Assembly: GCA_037833965.1 (NCBI GenBank)
Contig: AP031352.1
Span: forward strand, 10,892,501 to 10,956,500
Direction of reading: 5' to 3'
DNA: 64,000 bases
Source of the DNA: Marchantia polymorpha subsp. ruderalis
Lineage: Eukaryota; Streptophyta; Marchantiopsida; Marchantiales; Marchantiaceae
Part shown: positions 1 to 12,813 of the stretch, one piece after another
Layout of the letters: every line of letters begins with the position of its first letter
Position numbering within the stretch: position 1 is the first letter of the stretch
The notes under the pieces: generated by a model
The model's database searches: none
What the model saw: the letters and a program-made list of their open reading frames with translations, nothing else
What the model was told of the DNA's origin: nothing
Position numbers and translations under genes: made by a program

Positions 1-1330
1 GGGAACATGATAGACATGCCTATAAGATGAGCCGGAAGATGAGGGAGCTGCATCGATCCACTCAAAATGAACTGGTGAATTGCTTGGCGAGGAAGCGGGT
101 TTCAATGGATCCGAGTCAAACTCCTCACGTGGTCCAAATTCTTTTCATGCGAAGTGGCCGCTTCGTCTCACTGAGACTGATAAGACCTGTCCACATGTCA
201 ACCGCACCCAGCAACTGAGCCATAGATATGTCGACCATGTTCGTCACTCGGTGCACTTGGTATGCACTTTCCCAGTTTCACTGCACCAAATGCTTCGAGC
301 TCCTCCTGATCATGAGGAGGATCTGCACAGTCCGACTGCAGTCGAAAATTATGTGGACCATGCAGAACTCGAAGCGAAGGTTAGCCTTAAAATTTAATTC
401 CCTCGTGCCGTGACACAAGCCCATCAGCTCAGATCCGTGGCCTCGGCTTCAGCTGCGGCTCAATCTCGGGCGCTACCGTGAGATGCTTCACGATGAACCA
501 CTGTGACCCTTGAGTTGGCTCTGCACGTCCACGACCGGCGGTTCATCCGACATCAGCTCTGAGCTTAGTCAGTACATGAAATCTGCAAAGCATCAGGTTT
601 CTCCTTTCTCAGATCTACGCTTTAGGACGCTCTCGGGAGAAGTTCTCATCCTCGTACTGCATTGATCATGCACTCGGTCGGAATTCAAAGCGGATAATGG
701 TGATCCGTAGTTAACAACCTCAAATCAGGTACGTACGTATCTGCTGAGGTCCCAGATGCACTTCGAATGACGCACTCGATTCGCTATTGCATCCCGATCC
801 ATGCCCAGTCAGTGCGGCCCACTGGTTACGGCAGCACTGAAGATTCTTCGAGTTGTTTATGTCAGATTGCTCATATGGCCTCGGATCTAGTTTTGGTCAT
901 TCCTCTCGTCGTCTGGCATTTAGCAAGTTGATCCCATTCGGCTCAACTTTGGTTGTGAACTTCGCGCGTCTTTCCATACGGAAATATGGCAACACACTGG
1001 ACCAGGAAGATGCGCAATGACAATACAATCGTCGTCATAATTCGACTTTACGAATTCAGTGCATAGTTTCTAGCTTGCAGAATTAGCTGAGGGATTAAGA
1101 AATTTATCTCGTTAGGAGCAGGAGCGCTTCATCTTGAAGAAGGTGGTCTACTCATCCAAGTTGCCTCCGAGAGGCACAGACCTGCATCGAGCAGAACAGA
1201 CGAACTAGTACACTCGACGGGATTGATTTCTGATTTTCGAGTTTCATTGCCTCTTTCTTGCAGGTTCAAGTGAGTTTTTCCGCCATAGTGGGTTCTGATT
1301 AGGCCGACATCTAGAAAGTGCACAGAATCC
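1..1330. other. 5' flank of the LRR gene, no gene recognised
   Basis: Only short, unrelated frames are present in this stretch (for example 80-397), and none resembles a known family. The part nearest 1330 probably contains the promoter and leader of the LRR gene, but I see no convincing TATA box. No repeat structure was noticed. Confidence 0.4.
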
Positions 1331-2785
1331 ATGGCAGGCACAGCTATGGGCTGGACCTGCGTGACTGTGCTAGTATTGCTATCGGTGCGTGCGAGTGCTC
1401 AAGCTCGAGCACCGAAGACATGCAAAGCTGCTGATGAAGCAGCTCTTCTCGACTTCAGAAGGGACTTCACGTGCAGTGACGACATCGATCCGGGCGTCAC
1501 CTGCCCGCTCGATAGCTGGACGAGCGACAGCGACTGCTGCACGGATTGGGAAGGCATCAGCTGTGACTCCAGGGGCCGGGTCAAGAAAATCAAGGTCACT
1601 TCGTTCTTCAGGCCACCATCGTCATTCGGAATTCGAGGCAACGAGAGGAGACCGTTTGGACGACCTCTCGCAGAGCTCAAGGAGCTGCAGGACATCGAGA
1701 TGAGATTCGTCCAGATGTCTCAGCCGCTGCCCAAAGCGTTCGCCAACATCACCAAGCTCAGGAGGCTGTCGCTCATAGCTTGTAACATCATTGGAGAAAT
1801 TCCTGGCGAGTATGGCCGATTGAGTAACCTGGAGACTTTGCGCGTGGATACAGTGTCTCCGGACTACTTCGGACAAGGTATGGTGGGTACGACGGGCATT
1901 CCCCAAGAGCTGTGCAGCCTTCACAAGCTCAAGCACTTGTTCTTGTTTTACAACCCCCAGCTGTCCGGAAGCATCCCCAGCTGCATCGATCGATGGACTA
2001 GCATAGAATCCATCTCAATTTTCAATACAATGCCGGGCTTCACCGGTGTGGGAGGGTTGACAGGCAAGCTGCCAGCCACCATCGGCAAGCTGAGCACGCT
2101 CAAAAAGCTCAGACTCTCTTGGAACAACTTGCGTGGAGAGCTTCCCAAATCCATCACCAATCTTCGCCACCTCAGAGTTTTGGAGCTCGACCACAATCAG
2201 TTCACGGGATCTATCCCACCACAGATCGCATACATGAAGTCTCTGGAAGCGCTGAATCTGCACTCGAACAGGCTGTACGGGAAAATTCCTCACTCCATTG
2301 CGGCTCTGAGCAACCTCATCGGCTTGGATCTGGGCAACAACAGCTTCTGGGGAGAGATACCCAGCGTAATCTACAACATGCCTCGTCTGGGCTCCTTGAT
2401 CCTCAACAACAACCGCATCTGGGGTCGCTTTCCTCAGTATTGGGGCCCAGACGATGCGATGAAGTTCTTCCAGATAGATGTTTCTCACAACTATTTGTCG
2501 GGTCCTCTGCCTTCGAAGCTGAAACACAATACCTTCTTCTTCGATGCCTCGTTCAACTCACTCTCTGGCAGTCTTCCTGCAAGCATTGGCGAGTTGACCT
2601 TCCTGAGGGAGCTGGACCTTTCCTATTGCAAATTCACTGGACGCATTCCTGCAGATATAGCCAATGCGCCAGCTCTGACCAGACTCGACCTTTCTTTCAA
2701 CAAGCTGTCGGGACCTGTGCCAGAAGCACTGAGAAGGATCCCAGAATTGTACCTGGCCTTCGACAACGTGACCGGCTACCGATGA
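1331..2785 (+). CDS. Secreted leucine-rich repeat protein (DRT100/PGIP-like, no kinase)
   Basis: This is a single uninterrupted 484-residue frame starting at an ATG. Residues 1-24 are a hydrophobic signal peptide ending near VRASA. Residues about 31-90 form a plant LRRNT_2 cap, with the AALLDFRR start, a cysteine pair and the DCCTDWEGISCD motif. About ten plant-type LRRs follow (about 110-475), each with the LxxLxLxxNxLxGxIP pattern. There is no transmembrane segment or kinase, so the product is probably apoplastic and binds a ligand or polysaccharide, as PGIP, FLOR1 and DRT100-type proteins do. The protein ends soon after the last repeat, at NVTGYR, and lacks the usual cysteine-containing C-terminal cap. 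That may be a real trait or a lost 3' exon. The exact subfamily is not determined. Confidence 0.9.
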   Translation: MAGTAMGWTCVTVLVLLSVRASAQARAPKTCKAADEAALLDFRRDFTCSDDIDPGVTCPLDSWTSDSDCCTDWEGISCDSRGRVKKIKVTSFFRPPSSFGIRGNERRPFGRPLAELKELQDIEMRFVQMSQPLPKAFANITKLRRLSLIACNIIGEIPGEYGRLSNLETLRVDTVSPDYFGQGMVGTTGIPQELCSLHKLKHLFLFYNPQLSGSIPSCIDRWTSIESISIFNTMPGFTGVGGLTGKLPATIGKLSTLKKLRLSWNNLRGELPKSITNLRHLRVLELDHNQFTGSIPPQIAYMKSLEALNLHSNRLYGKIPHSIAALSNLIGLDLGNNSFWGEIPSVIYNMPRLGSLILNNNRIWGRFPQYWGPDDAMKFFQIDVSHNYLSGPLPSKLKHNTFFFDASFNSLSGSLPASIGELTFLRELDLSYCKFTGRIPADIANAPALTRLDLSFNKLSGPVPEALRRIPELYLAFDNVTGYR

Positions 2786-3904
2786 CAGCTCCAGAAACAG
2801 AAGGTTACCATCATCTGCCGCTTGATCTGTGGTGACGAATTCACTTAGGGCCGGGATGGCTATGTACAAAACCTAGGCCTTTTCTAAATCGACTTGGTGT
2901 GGTTGGATGATATTTGTTGTCTTGGCTGCATATGTCTGTGACAACTTCATCTACACGCCCGTCTCGACCAAGTGGGAGCGCTTTGTTGGTAGAAGCTCGA
3001 ATCACTTCGGTGGTCACCCACTAGCAGCGGACGCAATTTTTAATGTATGTCATGTTATAAAAGATCATGATTACAAACAGCTCCCTAGTTCACAAGGACT
3101 TGCTTCACAAGCTGACCGAATTAGTTGTCAGTAATACAGCCACTTGGTTGTGATGGGACCCGTTTCTTCCACCAGTGCATTGCAGGGATGTATACCTGTT
3201 AGAGCTAAAATGTCTTCAGGTACACTTTTACTCTGACTCATCCAAAGATGAGGCGTCAGTCGCGCTGGTCGACCTCCTCATTATACAGTCGTAATTTCCA
3301 CTCGAAGGTCCTTGTTGATAAATAATGTAATGAAGTTCTTCAAGACTGAAGTGTGTTCACAATTTCAAGTCCTGACTCTGGGTACTTGGTCATTGACATC
3401 TTTATGAGGCTGTAGACCTGGACAGGTTCATGAGCTGGTGAAGGTTTCTGGGCTGACACTTGCAGTTGCAACTTCGGACCAAGCTCATCGTTCGGGACAA
3501 ATCTTTCCAAAATAAGCTAAGAGAGGTCCTCTAAGAGCTCAAATAGCAATGACTCTTGAGTCCCTTAGTCTTAATCTCCTCATAACTCTACTGCTCCATC
3601 CCTCGTACTCTGTTACTGGCAAGGCCAGTAACAGAGCGGGGTCTAAAATCTTCTGACTCTGACGGTCAAATACTAGCGTAGTGAGAGCTGTTTTCATGAC
3701 AATCTGAATACCTGAATTCGCAGTTTTCCGATCGAAGTTAAGCTCTCGACTGTATAAGTGGTAAAAGATGGTAGATACATTTTCGATACAGGGCTGTACC
3801 ATGGCGTGCTATTTGTCTGACTCCGTAAGCACAACATGGTAAGCAAGCGAGTCGTCTCGTTGGACAAACTTTGCGCCTAAACTCTGCCGAAGAAAGGTAA
3901 TGCA
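2786..3904. other. 3' flank of the LRR gene, nothing recognised
   Basis: No long frame and no family-level similarity were seen. The first few hundred bases should contain the 3' UTR of the LRR gene. I could not choose a polyadenylation site with confidence. Confidence 0.35.
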
Positions 3905-4169
3905 GCTGAAGTCATTACTGCCGACTATACAGCTGACAGTTCTGTTGTCTATTTCGTAGAGAACTTTTACAGCATATTTACACCTCACTGGACTCGGATG
4001 ACTTGGTCCGATTCTGTTGAAGTCTGCAGAACGATACCTCTGAAACCATTACTGCCGACTATACAACTGACAGTTTTGCTGTCTATTATGTAGAAATCTT
4101 GTACAGCATATTTACACGTCTTTGGACACGGATGACTTGGTCCAATTCTTTTGATGTCTGCAAAACGGA
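3905..4169. repeat. Two-copy imperfect tandem duplication (period about 134 bp)
   Basis: The text from about 3905 to 4035 recurs from about 4039 to 4169 with scattered substitutions. The segments starting cattactgccgactata at 3913 and 4047 are the clearest anchors. The duplication lies just beyond the 3' end of the P450 gene, so it may overlap its 3' UTR or downstream region. No coding potential was seen. Confidence 0.75.
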
Positions 4170-4230
4170 ACTTCTGGATCATCTGAAGACCATAGGTGGC
4201 CAACTAGCAACAAAGCTGAAATTGGATCGA

Positions 4231-6324
4231 CTACTGGCGTCTCTTCAAACACACTCGAAGTCCGTTTTTTATAACAACGGATGCTCCAAACTTCGGAGTC
4301 AGATCCAAATTCTGCACTCCCTGGGGAAGAGTGATGTGATACCTCTGAACGAGGCGGCCGATCCACATCTGGGTATTGAGCAAGCCCACTGACAGGCCTG
4401 GACACATGCGTCTTCCGGCCCCGAAAGGGAGCAGTCGGTTATCCATGCCGCAGACATCAATTTCAGGATGCTCCAGGAATCTGTCAGGGTTGAAGACATT
4501 GGGCTCGTGCCACAATTCAGGATCTCGCTGAAGCTTCCATACGTTGACCATCGCCAGCGATTCTTTCGGAATGTCGTAGGACCCGAGCTTTGCATCTTCT
4601 GGATTCATATGAGGAACCAGCAGAGGCACGGCCGGATGCATGCGAAATATTTCTTTGATGGTGGCTTTCAAGTATGGAAGTCTGTCTATGTCGTTGGCAC
4701 GCAGTGGCACTCCAACGCCTATCATGGCGTCCATTTCTTGCTGAAGCTTCTTGATGATGCCCTGTTGGTTAACCAGCTCACCCAGACCCCACTCGATGGT
4801 GGCTGCTGTGGTCATCACTCCTGCACAATATTTTCATATTGCGATTTCTAGTTAACCCTTCCAGTTCCTGTCAGTCGCTATCCATGTACAATAAATCCTG
4901 AATTTCAGTTTTCGTAACGAAAAACTTTTGTAGAAACTTGAATAGCAATAGAAACACCAGAGTCGACGTGACAGGGGCAGATAAAGATGCACACATACAC
5001 AGACTTGTCTGCGTTTCTGGACTGTCGTACATAGGACCAGTGGCGATGATAAATTCGCGTGAAGAATATCCTACTGACCTGCCAGAAAAATTTCGTCGAT
5101 TATGTGGAGGGCGTCATCGTGAGTGATTTCACCCGTCTTCTCAGCCTCCAGACAAGTATCACAAAAGTACCAAGAGGAATTTCCTTGCTTTGCACGAATT
5201 CTGCAAATCCATTTGCATATGTGGCATCCAAATCAGCCTCAGTATCAGATAAAAGCATGTTCTATGAGAAGAAATTCACCCCATCTCCGAGATCTACAGT
5301 AAGCATGGCATCCAGAGCATTTAGATGAACTGCTCCTCAGTCGTTATCGAGCTACAAACTCACGATTTATGTATAATCCCTACCAAGCATCGATCTGGAA
5401 TTTCCCAGAGACTAAGAATGGGGATTAAAACTGCTCACTCAAGGCCAGATAGATCCGGAGATAAGCGTGATCTGTGCAGACTTACATCTCCCGTTGTGAA
5501 AGAAGAGTTTCATGCAGTTGGTACTTTCGCTGCAAGGTTTGCTCCATAACTTTGGTGTACTGGGGTTGCAGAAAAGGCTGCAAGATGGGAAAGAAAAGAC
5601 ACTGCTGAGCTTTGGTCAAGCACATGACGACGGTCTCGTTGTGAGCATTGATTTGCTGGCCCATCGAATTCTCACCCTGGTACCCATACACGAAGTGCAG
5701 AGTATGGTTGACAAGATATTGAGCGATGTGCGGCAGGAGAACGTGGACATAGTGGCCATCGGCGTGGCCATCTGCCTCCAGTGCTCGGAAGCTTTGCTCC
5801 AGGTCTCGGACGAGCAAAGCATCGCCGAACACTTTCCTGGTCTGGACGAGTCCGTTCACCATCACTCGTCTGGCGTTGCGCCAAGTGCCTCTGAGAGTGT
5901 TGCCAGAAACTCCTCTCGGAGCACCTCTGGCGTCCTGCGACAGCATTCGGAAGGCGAAGTTCACACCCACGTTCCGACAGGCGAACTCGAGCCCAGAGCT
6001 TTTCAGCACTTCATGCGCCAGCTCTAGACTGGAGATGACATACGTCGAAGGCCCAGCATGCCCCGATAGCTTCAACCTGAATATGGGCCATCTGTTGTTC
6101 CATGACAGCTTGGCCAAGCTCTTGAAGGGGAAGTCTCCCACCAGCGATGGCAGATTGCCCACCAAAGGATAGTAGTAGGGAGCAGGAGGAAGGTTGCGCT
6201 CGCGGTCAGCACGAGATTCCTGCCAGTGCGAGAGTCGGAAGTACAGCAGTATTGCTACGACGGTAGTGATCGCAGCCACCAGGTACGAGAGCCACGATGA
6301 CTCCCAATTCACCATCGCCTCCAT
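4231..6324 (-). CDS. Cytochrome P450, A-type (CYP71 clan), three exons
   Basis: Exons on the minus strand are 6324-5486, 5200-5079 and 4820-4231, giving 516 residues, the normal P450 length. Introns (285 and 258 bp) have donors GTAAGT and GTCAGT and acceptors TTTGCAG and TTGTGCAG, and the phases fit throughout. Visible features are an N-terminal membrane anchor (about 13-30), the proline-rich hinge LPPAPYYYPLVGNLP, the C-helix WRNARR, the I-helix FLAGVMTTAATIEW assembled across the second intron, the K-helix KEIFR, the FNPDRF motif and the haem loop FGAGRRMCPG with its cysteine ligand. The product should be an ER-anchored monooxygenase that uses a P450 reductase. The segment LLVPHMNPEDAKLGSYDIP recalls CYP73 and CYP98, but I cannot assign a family or substrate. 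The gene appears intact. Confidence 0.95.
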
Positions 6325-8442
6325 TCTAACACCAACTCAGGGCACCTGTAGCTCGAGCTAGCTTCCTCTGTTCCTGAACGAAACTCAATGACAGATTTCA
6401 ATGGTTATTCCGGACCAGATTTCAATCAGGGCAAATCAATGGCTCTTGTACTACATTCTCCGGCTGCGACAGAAGATGTTCACTAAAATGTCGAGCCTGC
6501 ATATGATTCTGTCCTTCGCTTCTAGCCTCGACATACCAGCGGCGGCCAGGAGCCTTGTGCCCAGCCATTCAGTTCCCGCAGATGTTCATGTACTTCACAT
6601 TCTGCTGCTGCTGCACTCCCCCGCAACTGTTACGGATATGGCATTTGGAGTGAAATGGCAAGCGTTACGAGACAATCCCAATCGAATCGATTCCTACGGT
6701 CGTTTTGGTGACAGAACTTCTCTCTGCTTGGAAATGTGTTCCTGTCCGACCCCCTTGCGGAATCCTGCGGATCGACCTTCATCTGTTCGCTCTTCAAATG
6801 CTCTCAAGCTTCTGGATTGTTGACTGAAGCTCCAGTTGTCGTGTGCTGAGACGAGAACCTTCCTCTGTTCTCTCTCCTCATGGTTTACAGGACGCTGAAA
6901 ATCCACTTGTTCTCTTTTGAGCTAGACTTGCCAAACTCACTGGAAGCTTCAATAGTACAATTCCCATTACTCAACCTTCCTCCCTCTGCTCGCTCTTCAA
7001 ATTCTCTCGAGCTCCTGGATTGTTGACTGAATCTCCACTTGTCGTGTGCCGAGACGAGACCCTTCCTCTGATCCCTCTCCAAATGCTCTGCAAGTTGTTG
7101 AAGCTTCACGTGTGACCATTCGAGCTCGACTTGCCCAACTCACTCGAAGCTTCAAGTCTACATCATCCAGTCCATGCGCGAGCGAAGCTTGTGCAATCCC
7201 AACTGCAGCGCCAAACACCTGAACGATGAATATCACCAAACATGTTTAAAAGAGCCTTTATCCGAGATCACTAGTTTGGTCTGGAATGTCACGACTGTCT
7301 TTTATGCTAGACTACAGTAGTGGATTGACGTCTTGGCTCGATGCCACAGCTCTGTACCGGAGAAAGTTGCACTGATGTAGTCTTCACCCTCCGTGCACGC
7401 CAACTGGGCTACTGTTTGGGGTCTGATCCTTCGGATATCGTCTTCATAGTCTTCCAAATGCGCTGACTCCCCAGAGCAGCACACGCTTACCGCCGCTTAA
7501 CCTCTTCCAAGTTCCAAGCAGCACCAAGGCTTACGACCAGAGATTCAAACTTGTCTCAGAGATCAGAGAGAAGAATAGTTGCTTGGCGCACTGCGAGACT
7601 GTTTCTTACGAACGTGGCACGTGATCGGCCGATTCGGAGCTTCGGCATGCTTTAGCCCCACGGAATGCTTTAGCTCTACCTCGAGGAATCTTCATGCATA
7701 ATCTGTAGAGTATCATTCTGATATTATAGTGCATAAGACGACGATCATGGATCTGTGCACGTTCCGTGTATACTCGATCAGCAATTCTTATGGCATGAAA
7801 CAGCTCCTGCCAGAATATCGAGTTTCTTAAAAAGTAAGTGGTTCTCACATTCAGAATTATTTGACAGAGTTCATAAGACACAATTTGTGGGTACACGATT
7901 CTTTGATGAAAGACAGAAATGAGGAAAGATGATTCTTTGCAAGTACATGAAGTGGCAGCCATGCCACAAGAAATCACGACGCCCCTATGACGACGGTTTT
8001 GGTTCAGCTTCCTGGGTATCGATCGGTCCACGACGAGGGATTTAATCTCTTCTTTCCACATCACGTCTGAATCGCAGAACCAGGCAGAATCGCACATTCT
8101 GCCTCGGACAGAATCGGCCAGCAGCACAGACGAAGGATGGTACGGGCCGAAGATCTACCAGGCTGAGGGCTTGCAAGTGGCTTGAGCTGCCGTGCTGGTT
8201 GATTCTGCAAGTAAAGGAGCGCACAATGGAGAGCACTCATGACATCACAAGCTCAAATCATCCGTCGGTTCTCCGTCTGCTTCACTTCCAGCGCTGAGTA
8301 CTGTACAAGGTGGCACAGTACTCTCGTTTTGGATACAAGTGTTGACGTCAGTGTCACAGCATTTTGCGGTTGAAATGCAATTTCTGCTTGCATTCCATGG
8401 ATACTCTTATCCGAGTGGAAGTAAACAACAATCAAACATCAC
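6325..8442. other. Intergenic region upstream of the P450, no gene supported
   Basis: Several frames of 60-173 codons exist (for example 6401-6823 plus and 7606-8127 minus), but their translations are not recognisable and have no domain-like pattern. I treat them as chance frames. The first few hundred bases next to 6324 should contain the P450 promoter. The only structure seen is the tandem duplication at 6773-7155. Confidence 0.4.
6773..7155. repeat. Two-copy tandem duplication (period about 203 bp)
   Basis: Copy one covers about 6773-6952 and copy two about 6973-7155. Shared anchors are ctggattgttgactga (6812 and 7015), the following cgtgtgctgagacgaga or cgtgtgccgagacgaga, and the closing acttgccaaactcact or acttgcccaactcact. 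The copies differ by substitutions and short gaps, so the event is not recent. It lies about 450 bp upstream of the P450 start codon. Confidence 0.8.
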
Positions 8443-8788
8443 CAGGCATGGTTATTTTAGGCTCCGGTATACCGAGGCGCCTAAATTAACTCCTTCTAGC
8501 GCCTAAATTAATCGGAGCATCTGGATTGTGATTGGCTCAGAATTACATCGGGAGAGATCTCAGCCACTTCATTCTCATAACTCACCTGTAAATTGAATTT
8601 TCTCTCGCCGCGAGACTCACAATCGGACTGCAACCCGCGAGTGACGGTGACTCTCTCCGAAACCCTCATTAACTTTCAAGTGCACTCAAGGCTGGTTTTA
8701 GCACAAAAACGTATAAATTAACTAGATTATATTTCTTAATACGACTAAATTAACCTTATTTAGCCACCGACTAATATAACCATGCCTG
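8443..8788. mobile_element. 346-bp MITE with 13-bp perfect terminal inverted repeats
   Basis: CAGGCATGGTTAT at 8443-8455 is the exact reverse complement of ATAACCATGCCTG at 8776-8788, and partial pairing extends inward about five more bases. The interior is non-coding and carries several repeats of cctaaattaa. The CAGGC terminus suggests a hAT-like element. The flanking 8-mers (aacatcac and aacaggag) match at only 5 of 8 positions, so the target duplication is degraded or the superfamily call is wrong. Confidence 0.7.
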
Positions 8789-10330
8789 AACAGGAGACTC
8801 GAAATTGGACCATTTCCAAGTTCAATCATCCAACCTCATCTCTCACACAAAACCGTCAGTGCCTCGAGAACCTGTTCTCTCTTCCTAAAATGTTGACGTT
8901 GGCAGCTCAGGTTCGGGAGTAGCTCTCCCTCTTCCTCTTGGGGCATCCCCTCGAGTCCACAGAGGTGACGCATTGAAGGTGGCTGGCTCTATTTTCAGCT
9001 GACCACATGATGAAGCATAAATCCAGCCCATGTGCAGTGATATTCAGAGAAGTCGTCGACTTGTAAAGGCCGTACAGCAACCTTTTCTTCCTCGTCAGCT
9101 CAAAGGAGGAACTCTCTGATCAGATGGTTATCCAGGATTTCTTTTGCGTTTTTCTGATTTCATCTTCTTACATCCAGTGGAATGAACATATAGCCCCCTG
9201 ATCATGTTAATATTACAATAAAATTTCCATACTAATAGTATATGTGATCGACGTAAGAGTTATATTTGTATGGACCTGCTATATGATAGACTTACTTTAC
9301 TAAAGGCATGGGTCCACGAGATGCTGCTGGTATGCTTCTAACATAAGTGATAATCTATTTTTCACTAGTCTTCAAATAACCTCTCATGCGGATTGAGTCA
9401 ATACAAAAACTAAAATTGGAATATCTCCAAATGTCAAGCTTTGATCACAAGATAATCCTTGAAAAAATAAAATGTAACAATACTTTCTTCATTTTAAATG
9501 ATATCATCCAAAACTTATACACCTGCTTCTTCAATACTTTCGTAACCTAGCCTAAACTAATTGTGTACTCAAATTTATATTTTAAAGATCCAATGCATAT
9601 TTTCAGATACTTAAGTATTTTCAAAGGTTATGATATTTTTCGATAATTTATTCAACAATTTGCTTGTTAAATTATGCTGATGTTGAATATTAACAAGATA
9701 TGGACAATAAAAAATCTACAATCATTTAAATAATATATGTCTTGGTTAGATTCGCACTTTAAAAATACGTAGTTCAATCAACTACAAAAGCTGAAGATGA
9801 AAGCTCAAAGTAGATTTTTAATGAATCTACTTGGTTGAATAAAATTTTATCGTTAAAATTGTAAATAGATGTTTCATATCTTCATGGTAATAATGAGAGA
9901 ATATTCTATCTCATAGCAAATCCAATTGTTGAAACTAGAAACAAAAAATTTACGAAAATAAAGAACACACAAGCATATAAGTAAACTCATTTCACCAGAA
10001 CTCAATTCAAAGATATGTGGTTAGCCAATGTGGGGCTACTTCTTTCTGGTTCCGTGGACTAAAAAATCTATTAGAATCTACAAATGTTTTAGTATAGCTA
10101 TAGCTCACCTTCTTTATAGTGAACAACATAAACTCTAAACTCTAGATAGTTAGAGTTTCTCTATAGAAGAAGCCTCAACCTAATCCTAACTAGAGTTTAG
10201 TTCAAATATAAGTTTATATTAACAATCTCTTCATTGACTCATGTTGTGGGAACAAGAACTACCCTAACCCATATAATTAATCTTTGTAAAGTTCTAGGAG
10301 GAAATCTATTATATGCCCTCTTTAAACTAG
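8789..10330. other. Non-coding stretch, strongly AT-rich from about 9180
   Basis: Composition changes sharply near 9180 to an AT-rich island that ends near 10330. There is no open frame of any size. It resembles the other AT-rich islands in this window, some of which are provably decayed retrotransposons, but I could not align this one to the gypsy or copia copies here. A decayed transposon is an inference only. Confidence 0.4.
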
Positions 10331-11812
10331 AGACCCTTATAACACTTTTGGTTTGATCAACCCCAACCGTATCCCATTCGGGCTGACGGCGAGGGTACAC
10401 CGTTTGCGGGTCACCATCACCGTAATCCAGGTTTTAGCATTTCGCGCGCTCACTCTCTTACTTGGACAGAATGTTCGTGCGAGTTTTTCACGAAACTCTG
10501 AAGTCGACAAGGCTGTATCTGAAGAAGAAGAAACCCCCTGGAGTGCGGGTATTGTCTCGTGGACAGTCAATTCCACCCGCACGTTCGGAAATGATTGCAG
10601 ATTCATCCTCTGCAATCTAATCTTGCGTGGCATGAGGGATCGGAGAATTCATGATGTTATCAGAACAAGAGAAGCTCGATGTTCATGGGGATGATCTTAG
10701 GTGCGTAAGAGTTAAAGTAAGCCCAAGATTGCACGTCGTCGGAAAGGAGAAGTCGAAGCAGGTAATGATCATCAACTCCGTGCAGGTTTCACAGAAGACA
10801 CTCATGATGGTAAATTGAACCAACATATGGTCGGGGACTCAGGGTTGGCAGGTTGGTGATACCTCAGTTTCCAGGTTTCCATTTTCCAGGTTTTATTGCT
10901 TGTGGAAAGTTTAGAGAGAGCCGATGTTGAAGTTCTGACCCCTAACTCGTTCGCACATTTCTCAATTTGTAGTGTGGATCTCCTAACACCTCCAAGTCGC
11001 AGTTCTTCAGGTGAGAATGCATCTCTTATGAATGGCCTGATTGAGTGTCAAACTATCAATTTCTATTTCAGTTTCAAACTATCAATGAAGTTCAAAGTAC
11101 TTCAATTTCTTTCTTTGGATATACCTCGACGCAGCTAGGAGCTACAGGGAAGGAGAGTTGTCTATCGTCTGCACATTTCATCAGCTAGCTATTTGACTGT
11201 ACAATGAACTATTTGTACTATGGAATACAAATAGCAAATTCTTTCGTCCTTACTATGCATTCTTCTCGAATTCCCGTTCTCTTCAGGATTAATCAATTAG
11301 GAGACTACTACATTTTATACCACCACTACGCAGGTTGGCAACTATGACGCTGTTGATACAGCCAAACCGTTAAAAAAACTTGTTGAAACACATGTTCACA
11401 TTCTCAAATCCAAGATGAACTAAAAACACCGACTTTTAAGTTGAGAAATGACAACCTGTCACCTAGTCTAAGTTTTTGAAGAAAGGGTTTAGAGTACTAG
11501 TTTAATGGACGGATTTAGCATCTCACATGTAAACATAGTAATGGATGGAGAGAACCTTAGATACTAGATAGGGAGATGCAGAATTAAGACTGAACGAACT
11601 AAGACATTGTGTTCAGAGGTTTTGAGATAGGATTTACTCAATCTTAGACAGAAGATGTAGCTATCTTCTACTTTATTTTTCCATTATCGCTCCTCTTTGC
11701 CCATAAGGCACCCTTCTGTAAAAACCCACTAAAGGCTAAAACTGCAATATAGTAGTAGAAAGGTCGAACCCACAGGGACAGAGGAACACACAGGGTACAA
11801 AGTGTCACATTT
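10331..11812. other. No gene supported
   Basis: Short overlapping frames lie on both strands at 10337-10694, and a further frame lies at 10896-11138. None is recognisable. From about 11700 the sequence grades into the repeat-rich block that follows. Confidence 0.35.
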
Positions 11813-12620
11813 AACAGACTATTGAGGAGTTTGAATTCTCAGGCGACTGTCACTCCCAGAAATACTGCAAGTGTTCACTCGGAACTCACTCGGGGGTCGC
11901 ACAGTGCAGCGTACAACACACACACCTGAAACTACAGAAACACAACCCAGAGATCGGTTAGGACCTCCACTTAAGATTTCAGGGGGGAAAGTCTCTCGCG
12001 AGTACACTCAGCGAATCTGCGGGTAGTGACTCCCAACTCCGGCTTTTACAACCCTTCCACTAGCATTCTGCTAGCGTAGGGAACCCGGGTCGGACTTCCT
12101 ACTTCGGATCGAAGTCACTCACACGCGGTGAACAACACTCTCAACTCACAAAACGCGCAGAGAACACAGGTCCGCACGGAGGGACTCAACTGAGAAACGA
12201 TCCAGTAGCACACCATAACAGTCTATTGACGAGTTTGAATTCTTATGCACTTGTCATTCCCAGAAATACTACAAGGGTTACCCTGAAGGCACCTGCTGCA
12301 GCGTAACCTGAATTTACAACCAAGGCTTACACGAAGTAGCAAAACTTCACTTTGGCATTCAGGGGAAAATCCCGAAGGAGTACAATCAGAAACAATCACT
12401 CGAAAGTGTAAGGGGGAAACTATTCAAGTATCTAACTCGTCACTGGCTCTGAGCATCGGCAGTCACCCGCATGTGTAAATCCGAACTACTCAAGTCTCTA
12501 ACCAATGTACTAGCTCTAAACATTCGGCCGAAGGCCTTCAGCTACACAATGCGGATCGCTAAGGTGTAGCTTCTCTCGCGTGGTGACAGAACTAAGGACA
12601 CAAACACGTAGAGAAAATGA
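11813..12620. repeat. Two-copy degenerate direct repeat (period about 404 bp)
   Basis: Unit one begins near 11813 with aacagactattgaggagttt and unit two near 12217 with aacagtctattgacgagttt. Both continue with gaattct, a shared tcccagaaatact segment and a gcagcgtaac or gcagcgtaca segment. The second halves are more diverged but still show a tcagggg and gagtaca order. The repeat lies downstream (on the minus strand) of the two long frames in this block and could be an internal or terminal repeat of the same element. Confidence 0.65.
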
Positions 12621-12813
12621 GTTCCTGATCTGCACTTCCGAAACTGGAAAAATCCCAAGGCAAGACGCCTTGAACTACTTTATACCTTCTAAGTACTAAC
12701 TAGCACTGCACTGCACTACGCTACACGCCTGCACGGAACCACGCTACACTACACTCCGCAGAACCTTTGCTTCGCCTCCTACGCGACGGACTGCCGCGCA
12801 CTAACTCCCTACC

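Noticed and set aside
7606-8127. 173-codon minus-strand frame
   Set aside because: Starts without supporting context and the translation has no recognisable family or domain-like pattern.
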